Positions 37,201 to 49,200 of a stretch of DNA of 64,000 nt are shown in pieces. The stretch is from the NCBI GenBank assembly GCA_964017235.1, contig OZ024933.1, positions 63,284,255 through 63,348,254 of the forward strand, in the 5' to 3' direction. The notes beneath the pieces are model-generated. The model ran no database searches. It was not told the origin of the DNA and saw only the letters and a program-made list of their open reading frames with translations. The stretch comes from Sabellastarte sp. h YS-2021 (lineage: Eukaryota; Annelida; Polychaeta; Sabellida; Sabellidae). The position numbers and the translations under genes are program-made. Each line of letters starts with the position of its first letter. Position 1 is the first letter of the stretch.

Positions 37201-40200
37201 TCTTCATTTCTCATGGTGAATCAAATTGTAGGGGGGTTGCTATCTTAGTTAAAAAAATCTAGATGTTAATATAGACTCTATTACGATTGATACAGGGGGT
37301 AGATTTTTGTTAATAGATTGCAGAATTAGCAATATAAAATATATTTTGGTAAATCTTTATGCTCCCACTGCAGATAAAAAGCTTGAAGAAAATAACTTTG
37401 GCAACTATATACATTCTAATCTTGAGAATTATATTGGACAAAGTATAATAATAGGTGGTGACCTAAATATAAATTTAGACACTATAAGGCACAACTTTAG
37501 TTCCTCAAGTCCAACGTACAGCGAATACATGTTCCTACTCTCAGAATCTTTATATCGTTGATATTTGGTGACTACACAATCCAGATATTTTACATTACAC
37601 AAGGCGAGAAAGGACACGTTTTGGATACTCCCAATCACGACTGGACTATTTTCTTGTATCCTGCCATTTACAAAGTAATATACAACTTGTTGATATCCTG
37701 CCAAGTATAAAGTCTGATCATAGTCTTCTACAAATGATTTTAATTTTAGAACAGGCTCCAAAAAAGAGGAAAAGGTCTTTGGAAGCTTAATACTAACATG
37801 CTGTCTGATCCTGATTATATTAGTTTAATAAAAGAAACAATACATAATGCTAAACGTGATGCCCATAATCTCTCTGATAAGCCTTTGACTTGGGATTTTG
37901 TAAAATGTAAGATTAGAACTGAATCTGTAACATATGCCATTCGTAAACGAAGAAAAAGTACAAAAGATTTGAAATTTCTAACAGATCGCCTTGCATATCT
38001 AGAAGAATTGGTCATTTGTACCCCTTCTGTGAATCCATTATAAGAAATATCTCTTATAAAACAGCAAATTGAAGACATATATGCAGAAAAAGCCCGAGGA
38101 GCAATTGTTAGGTCTAGATGCAAAGTCACAGAAGAGTATAAGAAGCCGACAAAATATTTCCTTAACTTAGAAAAAGCAAATAATAAATTAAAATCTATTT
38201 TCTCATTAACTGTAAAGGGCAAAAGAATTAGCAAGCAAGAAGATATTCTGGATGCACAAAAGCAATTTTACTGTGACCTTTACTCAGAGCCAAACAAAAT
38301 AATGAGTTTGATAGTACTGAAAACTACCTACAAATCATGGATTTACTTCACATCTCTTTTGCGGCTGATAAACTTTGTGAAAGTGAACTTACTTTAGTTG
38401 AAGTTAAAAAGGCAATAAAAGAATTAGCAATTAACAAAACCCCCGGACCAGATGGTCTACCAAATGAACTTTATAAAATATTCTTTGAAGATACAAGTGA
38501 TCTACTATACATTTCCTATATAGAAGCTTTCAAAAAAGGATTCCTGTGTGAAAGTCAAAGGCAGAGTGTTATACGTTTGATACCAAAAAAGGGAAAAGAT
38601 CTTACAGACATTAAATCTTGGTGACCTCTTTCTCCGTTAAACTCAGATTATAAAATATTAGCTAAAGTTATTGCAAACAGGCTGAAATTCATTCTGCCAG
38701 AAATAATCAATACAGATAGGTTATATGGCAAATAGATTTTGTGGTGAAAACACCAGACTAATAGCAGATACTATTGAATACTGTAAAATTAACCAAAAGC
38801 CTTGTATAATTTTATTAGCTGACTTTGAGAAGGCTTTTGATTCTATAAATTGGAGTTTTTTTTCAAATCTTGTATTAAGCGTTTTGGATTTGGTCCCACC
38901 TTTCAGACATGGATAAATGTTATGTATTGTAATATTCAGAGTTGTGTGTCCAACAATGGTTATCAAACACTATATTTGATATTATATAAGGAAATTAGAC
39001 AGGGATGCCCTTTAACTGCTTTTTTGTTTTTGTTGGCTGCAGAAGTTGTTGCCACAGTCTTAAGAAATACAGATAGTATTAAAGGAATAACTGTTAATGG
39101 CATTTCAATAAAATTATGTCAATCGGCTGATGATATGACACTTTTCCTAAGTAATGATAGTTCTGTTTGTCATGCTCTACAAATTTTTGAAGAATTCTAC
39201 CATTATGCAGGGTTAAAACTTAACAAGAGTAAAACTGAGGCAACTATAATTTATGACGATGGTTCTCTACATTCTGATGACAATTTAGGTATTACTTGGA
39301 TCAATAAACCCTTTAAGACATTGGGTATCTGGTTTGTACTTGAAAGCAGAGAAAGATTAAATGTTTCAGAAAAAATGGATAAAATAAGAGACATGCTAAA
39401 TATCTGGCAATCTAGATCCCTGACACTTAAAGGAAAAATAATAGTTTTAAAATCCCTTATTATACCTCAAATTCTACAACTAGCCTATGTTTTACCTTTT
39501 AGCAATGCCTTATTAAATGAGCTAGATGATATGTGTTTTTTCTTTCTTGTGGAGTAAAAAAAGCACAAGATTGCAAAAAGAGTCATAATTCAGTCAGGTA
39601 TTGAAATAGTATTAAAGCAAAGTGGAAAGTTTTATCTGAATGCTTAATGAATATTGAAATTAAGATGATATATCAAAAGAAAATCTACAAAAATATTAAA
39701 CATAAACCTTTCAGCACCTTTTATGCTGATCTACTTTCTGTTTGGTACAATTTTATAACGGCTGAACCAAAAACTTTTGACAATCTTTTAAAAGAGCCTC
39801 TTTATAACAATGACCTTATTACAATAGACAATAAGATTATTTCTACCGAATATTTGGATTGGAAAGATCTTGGCATTTTAAAAGTTAAAGATATAATAAA
39901 TAGTGATAAGACTTTGATTGATAAATTAAACTTAGAGGAAAAACCTGAAAAGCAAATTCCAGACATGAAATACAATAAATTTAGCAATACCATACGATCC
40001 AAAATTAGAAATCTCACCAAAACAAGCCTAGTTTTCAATTCAATTCCAAATTTATGTCTTACAAAAAAGTTAATAAATAAAGAGGTATATATGCATTATG
40101 TGAAAGCATTGTATAGTACTCCCACAAGTCAACATAAATGGGTAGAGTACTACCCTTTCTTAGAAATGAATGACTGGAAACAAATTTATCTTCTACCATC

Positions 40201-43200
40201 TAAATTGGTTTCAAACTCTTACTTAATAAATTTACAGTTTAAAATAATTCATAGATTTTTCAATTGCAATTATAAATTATATATATGAAAGATCAAAGAT
40301 TCACCAGATTGCAGTCTATGCTCTGACACTGACAGTCTTCAGCATTATTTTTTCTATTGTCGTTTTGTAAAACACTTCTGGGACCAAGTTGAAAGTTGGT
40401 TGTTCAGCAAATTTCAAATACAAATTAAGTTATCTTTTTAAGAAGTACTACTTGGTGTAAATACCACTGAAAATCACTTTTATTTTCCTGTTAATTATAT
40501 AATATTAATTGGAAAATATTTTATTTACAAATGTAAAAAAAATGACAAAGATTTGTTTTTAACTGCTTTTTATATACTATGAAATATCATTTTAGCATTG
40601 AAAACAACATCCGTATTAACCAAGGAAATATAGAAAAATTCAATTTAAAATATGGTAATCTGTATGCTATCTTATAATCTTGCAGTAATGTAGGTTGCAT
40701 GTGTTATCGTTAATGATCTACTTTTTCTGTAATGATTTCATACTGCCCCTTTTTGTGCTAAAAATGGTATAATGTATTTTATAGTTGTCAACTGTGTAAC
40801 TGTTCAATGTATGCAACCAAAAATATTACTAAAAAAACCACTAGTCTCATATGAAATACTGATCTCAAATCAAATAGTAATCTAATATCAAATAGTGATC
40901 TCATCAAATAGTGTGTGCACGGTGTTTGAGTATATGTTTCAGTGTGATAGGCAGGAGTAACTTGAGCTGATGTCTGTGGGTAAACAGTTGACACAATTTT
41001 AAAACTATATTACACTGCAGGTCTCGCTCACAATAGTAAATACTCAACAAAATATTCACACACACAAAAAAAAGAAAATACCTTATTTTCAATTATTTGC
41101 ATTTTATTGTATCGGGAAATAATTGAAAAAAATCAAAATTAGAGGGTTTTAATTTCCATTCAAGAGGCAGGGTCATATTAGACAGACCCTTGGCTTTGCC
41201 ACTTGCTTCCACCCAATACAGAGGTGACGTCCCACGATAAAATGCCAAACTTGCTAACCACTAGGCAACTGAGGGAGGACCTATTTTTCATCCGATATAA
41301 ATAAAATATTTAGTGGAAAATGGCCAGATTCCGATTAATGATAGTTTTGTATTTCTGCCAGTGTGTAATAATTGTCTGTCACTTTGAACTGTGCCCCAGT
41401 TTCCTTTGAGCAAGATTTATGACTCAATACCTAAAGCGGCTGTCACATTTATACTTTGACAATTGATTCATGGGCAATTTTATGAGTGCACCTTGCTCAA
41501 CCACAAAGATCAAAATAGAACAGAAAAGGAACATGTGTCTAATTTTGTTTATTGTCCACTATACAATGTCTTTGACCCAAATATCACAACATACAGACTG
41601 GATACTATTATCTTTTTGTAATAACAAGCTTCTATTAAACAGTACCACCTACTAGGGATAATTAACAGCACAAATGCATAAACAAGTGATGATTTATGTA
41701 AAATATTTCATTAGTTACATCAGTTACAAATATATTAAACATATCACTAGAAAGGCATTTTTACTGAGCTTCTGATCAGTTTGTTTAATTTGAACTTACT
41801 GCAAAAAAAAACCAACAACAACAAAGAAATCTCAAGTTAAAATTGAAGTTTTCATGTTCACTGGGGCCAGTAAATATGAATACATAATCGATACATTTCA
41901 CATCTAATGTTTTGCATTCTTTTATTTCATATGGACTTACTTTATTTATTATTTAAGCAAAGTGGGCGATAATAAAAACAAGCATGCCTGATTAGACATA
42001 TACAAAATTGAATCATCATCAGTCATTATACATTTTTCTGCATCATTTTGGGAAGTGTTCCAGTGAAATAAAACCGAACTAATTAAATTATGACACAATG
42101 TGATCATACCCACTCTAAAATGATAGACTTTCGAAATCATGGATGATTACGTGTCTATGTTTTCAAAATTTTTGTCTCAATGGAATAGAGATTCTTGTAA
42201 TTTAAGCATGTTAAAATATATTGTAGGTCAAACGTTGACACCTAATATTAAGGTACTCTAAAAATGTAGAAACAGGACCCTTACTGGATTAGAAAAAAAA
42301 CGTCAAAGAAATAGTTTTTTAAACTCAATAAGCCCCTTTAGTTTGGTAAACTTTGTTGCACTTGTTGATATAGCAATAAATAGACAAGGATGATTTGAAT
42401 GAACCTTCAGTAACTCAGTTTCAGTGCTGCTTAAGACACTTGAAATGGAAAAAAGGTATTGCCCTTAATCCAAAGTAAATCTTTAAAAAATGTTTACTGT
42501 TTTAATCAGGGGTTCTGTTTTAGAGATAAACAATAAGTAGCAGATCACAACTGACAAAACTTTTGATAAAAGAAAGATATCTGTCAACAAATTTAGCCTA
42601 GGGATCTGAATTTTAAAGCAAAATGTCTAAGTGATCTGACTAGATTTTTACCAGTTTCATATTAGTGCTGTTGATGCATGGCATACTTCAAATCAACAAG
42701 TTATACAACAACTGCACCATATACATCTACAATGGTGACATATTTTGGCTACATTAAGAACCTGATAAAATGCATTCATATTTCGCACTTCAGTTTGGAA
42801 AAATCAACTTAGAAAGAGTCATTTTCAAACTAAAGGTGCATCGATTTGTCTTACCAGTTGAGTGTGAATGATGTACAAGCAGGATTTGTCAAACAGTGAT
42901 AATAAAGCTATGAAAACAGGAGCAGCAATAGCCTCGCTTAAGGCTCAAATTTGTACCATATGTTTTCACACTTGTACACACAGATATTTGGTATTCATAA
43001 AGCACCCATACATGTTAGGAGATATAAACTCAGCAGACATCTTTGTCTATGCCATATTTGTGTGTAAAATCCAGTACATGTAAATGTAGGAGTACACTAT
43101 GAACATTTTTCACCTTTATATTTTCTCTTAATTATAAGGGTACTTGAGCCTTAAGCAAGGCTAGAGCAGCAACTATACCTGTTGAGAAATTGCTTTATAT

Positions 43201-46200
43201 ATCTTGCCTTCATCAATAAGGAAGAGACAAAGAAGGTTTTTAGTTACTTTTTGTGATGTTTATGTTACAATGACTGTTTATAGATCATAAAACATGTCAC
43301 ACTGACTTCCATCTATGGCTGAGATGAGTAACGGATTCATTGATCACTAAGCTTTTAGCATCTAACCCATTAAGCCTTGATTTTTTTCTCCTGTATTTGT
43401 TTTTTCATTTTATATTGAAGAGCAGCATGAGGTTAGACAAGAAACAAGTGGTTTTTAATCGTCAACAACTTTAACAGTCTATTACTGAGTTTCATAACTG
43501 GATTAATTTGCTTTAAATTTTAATAAGTTGACTTCAAGACTCTATTGGATTTTCCATCTTAATTACCCACAAATCACTACTAATACATCTACACATAAGT
43601 TCATGCAAAAACTGACATTGTACTACTTATTTAGAATCATAGACAATTCGGCCCTTTACCAAATCGGCCCCCGTCAAATCATCCCCCAGAAAAAAAATAG
43701 CTTACTCAAATAATGTCCTAGTCAAATCGGCTAGTGTTGAGGTCGAAATATCAAAAAGTGAGGTATCTTGTATGCAAATACAGGTAGCCGAACACAGGCC
43801 ACAGGTGTTATGAATATCACAGGTTCTAGTTATAACAGAGTTTACTGTACCTACCTGAAGGCATTCTTATTACAGATGGTGACAGCGGGGAAGATGATAC
43901 TTTCATTATAATTGATCTTGACATCGACAGACACAGGCCAGGTTAGGTAGTATTCTATGCTTGTAAACACTTGCACCGAGAATATACCAAACCCTCCAAG
44001 GAACAGCAACAGCCAGGCTATTCTGGTAAAACAGAGAAACTAAATCATTAGGACGGGGGTGGATATAAATTGACACGTGTTTTTGACTCCTTTTTTATAT
44101 TTTCTTGCTGAGCTTAGAATTATTTATGAGTCATTTGAATCCACTCCACGGTGTAGTGTGGTATACATTAGAGATATGTCGTGATAATGGCTAATATACT
44201 AACCTCAGTTAGCTGTTGACAAATCAGTAAGTCCTAAACAAATGACCAAAAATATTCTCACCCTTTTATGAAAATATTCCGGGTATCAGAAACATTGTAG
44301 GAATAAAATATTGTTTATATTGTTTAAACAAGCTTTTTAGTCAAAAAACTCCCATGCGATGTTTCAGTCCCAGGTATTTTATGATTTCTGTGTTTAACAA
44401 CTCTTGAGAATAGCGATAAAATAAATACACGACAATAAAATTACGTAGGCACATTGAACCTCAGTTGCCCAGGCCAGTTAGTTACAAGGCCAAATCTCCG
44501 GGGGTGGTGGTGGTGGTGGTGGTGGTGGTGGGGGGGGGGGGGGGGGGGGGGGGGGGGGTACAGGGTCAGAGGCATTTTTTGATGAAATTACTGTGATGAT
44601 TTCCAAAGATTTATTACTATGGTATAACCATTGGGTTTTCTTGCATAAAATTGGTACAGTAACTTACATTTATCATATATTTGGATACATTAAGCAGACT
44701 CTAGGGTTAACTAGGAAACACTTCGAGAGTGTAAACCTTCGCCAAGACATTCCCCATTTTGTATTTTCTTATTATCATTTTGAAATAATCTCAAGTAAAA
44801 ACCCCAAATTATTAAAAGATGAAGCAGCTGAAAAAAAATCAAGATTTTGTTCAGAGCTTTCTCAAAATGTAATAACTTCTGATAAATCCCAACCCACATT
44901 AAAAATCATATAGACGAATTCATTAGGTTTGGATTAGTTATGGACACAGACAAACAAACTTCTCCAAACAACAATTAACATCATTGGTGGAGGTAAAATA
45001 ATTGAGGATAAGTATTTCATATTATGGGGATACAATTAACACCCCTCAAGTGTAACTGTGTCAAGTAGCTTCCCATTATAAGGAGAATTAAATGTTGAAC
45101 AGGATGATTTTTTTTTCATCGAGTTATCTAACTATTATCCAGAATTTGATCTATGATATTTCATGAAAGTTTAAACACTTTGTCCACGGTTTGACCCCCA
45201 ATTAAAAAATTCATAAAGATTTCCCATTACTTTTGGAGCTATATCAGCCTGAAAACCAAAGTCATTGGAAATACAGTACAAATGGGATCTTTTTGGATTT
45301 TTTTGTATCTAGCATATCATCCGGATCTTTCTGAAAATTTAATAACTTCTCCCTTTAGCCAGGCCATACCCAGATAAACATTTCATGATGTATACATACA
45401 TTAGATTCCCTTGCAACAAGACTTAACATGCTCAATTTAATAGGACATCCTTAATTCTATATCCTGGTTATGTTCGCTTTATAATCACGTGAAAGCTAGC
45501 ACTATTCATTGTTCCCATATAACCATTTAACCATTTCTGTATATCTGATCAAACTGTTAAAGAGATATATTTACCCCCGCCAAGGAAGCTATGTAAGTGG
45601 TGGCGTGCATCTGTTTGTTTGTCAGTTTGCAAACTAACTCGAAAATTTGTGGACCGTTTTAATTAAAATGTCAGGAAATGCCGACAATGGCATAAGAAAC
45701 AAATGATACTAGAAGTGTTGGTTTCTTGGTGGAGGTCTGCACTGTCCAAGTACTCTCGTTTGTTTGCCATTTGCCTGAAACCAAAATACCGAGATGGCAA
45801 AGCAAATATGAACAAGTAAATTTCTCTGATAGTTTATGTATATCTTTTGAAAAGTGGTAGAAATGTATTATTGATTTTCGCTTACAGTTGTTTACCCACA
45901 CTCCAAATGGACCTGAAAGGGAAATTATTGAATTTGTAAAAGTTATTATAGAAGGAGCTTGACAAACAAAACAAAATACATGTAATTGGATACCATTCCT
46001 CGGAACCACTTAGCTGCGATTTCAATGATTATACCGACTTATCACGACGGGTAGTTGGAAGGGCAGAGGAAACCAGTACATATAGTTCGCTAGGGTTCTG
46101 TACTGTAAACTGCCGACCAACGGCAAGCAACTACCAGCTTTCCCACTTACGGCCATGACGGGGATCGAACCCCGGCCGCAGAGGTGGGAGGCGAGAGTGT

Positions 46201-49200
46201 TACCACTCTGCCACCATGGCCCCTGTATCACTAGTAGCATGTGCAGTGCTAATCTGATTTGATTCATAAATAAATGGTAAAATAATTAAAGGGAAGAATG
46301 CTTCACTTCTCAACTATTCAATTATTTATTGTCGCGTATTTTGGTTTGCTGTTGAGCAGCAATGATAATTAATTAAACCTACTCACAATTGATTTTTGCA
46401 CATATATATATATTTTTTGATCTGTTGCATATAATGGCAAAGTAAATATTAAGATTAAAACAACATGCATAGAGTGAGACCATCGCAAGGGTATAATCCC
46501 ATGCCGGTGGTAAGTACCAAATGACCCCATAAGCATAGGCCCCGAGGAAGATAAGTCTGGTATCATAACAATTGAGCTAGAAATCACAGTAATTATCATT
46601 CAAGTCCTTTGCGGGAAATATATATTCAAGGAGTCTCACTGTCAAAAATGTGTTTCTACAGAGTTTACAAGGTCACACCGAAAGGTTGCTTCAAATGAAC
46701 TTATAAAACAATTCTGGAGGAGAAGCCCACAGGAAATCAGTACTGCTTCTATTAGAATGAGAGGCTTGTCCCCCAAAACCCTCCAGCTGATTTTCTTTAA
46801 AGTAACATTAACTACAGCAAAGATCTTTTTATCTGAGCTTCTGTGAACTGGTTATATACAATCAGTCAGCTCCACATGATAACCAGATGAACCATTCTGT
46901 ACCACACTATACAAGACCAGTCGGCAATGGGCAAACTTTTCCAAGGAGCATCCTCCCAGTACCCCATCAGAGAACAGTAGCCAATACACAGGTTGCAGAC
47001 TACCACCTGGTCATTATGCTCCCAACTTATCCACAGGAGAGGCAGGCTCTTTTCCACATGGACATGAGGATACAATGAGTTCCCACACGAATACAATTCT
47101 TCGGACCACCAAGTCTTGAACTCTTTCACCAACTCTATTCAGTATTTTCATTAATGATCTAGCAACTGAATTAAAGAAACTTAATCTTGGAATCACGGTG
47201 GGAGATTTGAATATATCTGAATGTATGTGTTCTCCTTTATGTTGATGATATTGTTCTGATTTCAGACAATGAAAGGAACTTACAACATTTGCTCAACATT
47301 TTTCGTGAATGGTGCAATAAATGGAAACTTAGTATAAATAAAATTAAACACCATCAGTTCACTCTAGGAAACTAAGGAAAGTTGATCCAAAGTAAGATTT
47401 TTCTTGGGTGAAAATTAAAAAAAAGTATTACATTGATATCTACGTGCCCTACTTGATGAACACCTGAATTTTGAAGACCATTTTAAGGGATGATGGACAG
47501 GTTAACCCCCCCCCCCCCCCCCCACAAATGAACTTTGAGGGTTTCAAAACATGCAAAAACTGTATGAGAGATGTGCCATACCTATGTTAGATTCTTGATC
47601 AGGCATATGGGGTTACTGCAAAGATAAATGTGTAAATGCACTGCAAATACACGTTCTTTGATATTTTCTTTGTGTTCACAATAAGGACCCTATTCATGCA
47701 GTAATGGGTGAATCTGGATTGACGACAACTAAATATAGATATTATTTGAATATTTGCAAACTCTGGAACAGATTAATGCAGTTAGATAATACAAGAGTTT
47801 CAAAAAACAATTATTAATGAAATTGAGAATACAGATGAGCTGGGTTACCTGAGCCTGTCCTAAACATTACAGACATAAAGCCAAATTTGTATTTTGGTAA
47901 GAGACAATGAATGCCCTACCAAACTTCCAAATTTGGTTGGCTCTCTAACCCAAACTCCAATTAAAACTAATAATAAGATACATAGTATTTTAATATCAAA
48001 GACAGCTTTCGGCATTAAAGGAAAGTTCAAAACCAAAATTGGCAAAGTAGCTATTACTAGAAATGGAGCTACAGCTGTGAAAATTTGCCATTTCAAACTA
48101 ATGGAAACAAGCAACCCCAATTAATGCCACGTCGTATACTTAGGGCAGACATTCATAAAACCATTAGAAAATTGTGTGTGTGATAAACAAGTTTCACATG
48201 CAAACCAGTGCTGTATTTCGATGTCTAAATAATGATCAAAGAAGATATACTTGGCATTGAAAGAACCAAACAAGACATGCTAGGTTGGATTATGTCCTTG
48301 TTTCTTCTAATCTCTTAGAATTAATTGATAAATGCTGTATTAAACCTCGATATAGGTCAGATCACTCACTCACGAATAGAACTTACTCTTACAACATGTA
48401 AATTTGAAAGAGGTAGATGTCTGTGGAAATTAAATTACTCTTTCTTAAAACATAAAAAATATCTAATACGCATTAACAATTTAATAGAGAGAAGTTGCGA
48501 TATTCATTGCCAGTTTATAACCCAAGTTCTTTTTTTTAAATACGTGAATTACTATCAGTTATCTACAAGGTTCCATCTGCAGCCCTAGCCTCTCGACTAA
48601 TCCACCCCAAGAAAAACAATCCCACAAAATCAGCCTGGATTTATGAGTGGGCGTTTCGTTGGTGAAAATACACACTCGATATATGACATCCTACATTCTA
48701 CACAATGTGAAGACATTCCTGGGCTGCTGATGTTGATTTTTTTAAAAAAAAATTTGACTCGGTCTCATGGAAATTTCTCCATTCAACAATAAAGTTTTTC
48801 GACTTTAAACAAGGATTATGCAAATGGATCCGGCACTGAATACTAATATTAAAGCAAGAACAAGAATGTCATCAGGGAGATCCAATATTATCATGCATGC
48901 TTATAATCTGTGCCCAAATAATGTTTCTACTGATAATAAACAATTCAAGTATAAAAGGTAATGGCTTAGAACAAATTATTACTCAGTTTGCTGATAACAC
49001 AACACTAATATTAGATGGTAGCAGAGAATCTTTGGTAGCTACATTAAATACACTAGAAATATTTGGTTCAATGTCAGGATTGAAAGTAAATACCAATAAG
49101 ACTAAGCTAATCTGGATAGGGAAGAAGTGTCATTCTAAAGACAAAATTAATACTACGTGCATCTCAGCCCAGGGTGCTACAGATTTTAACCTTCTTGGCA

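Larger units (their letters stand above)
21048..43854 (-). other. Gene A intron 2, transposon-rich
   Basis: About 22.8 kb, the largest intron. It carries two MITEs, a zinc-finger pseudogene, Penelope fragments, a Gypsy element, and LINE ORF1 and ORF2 regions. The segments 22072-23097, 23327-24198, 31880-32985 and 40913-43854 are AT-rich and hold nothing I can name. Confidence 0.75.

Noticed and set aside
41165-41285. Possible tRNA-like SINE head on the minus strand (TTGCCTAGTGGTTAGC)
   Set aside because: An A-box-like string is present but no convincing B box or repeat copy, so it is not listed as a feature.
46866-47132. 88-codon minus-strand frame with many Trp residues
   Set aside because: No domain recognised and it overlaps the start of a plus-strand LINE fragment; likely chance.
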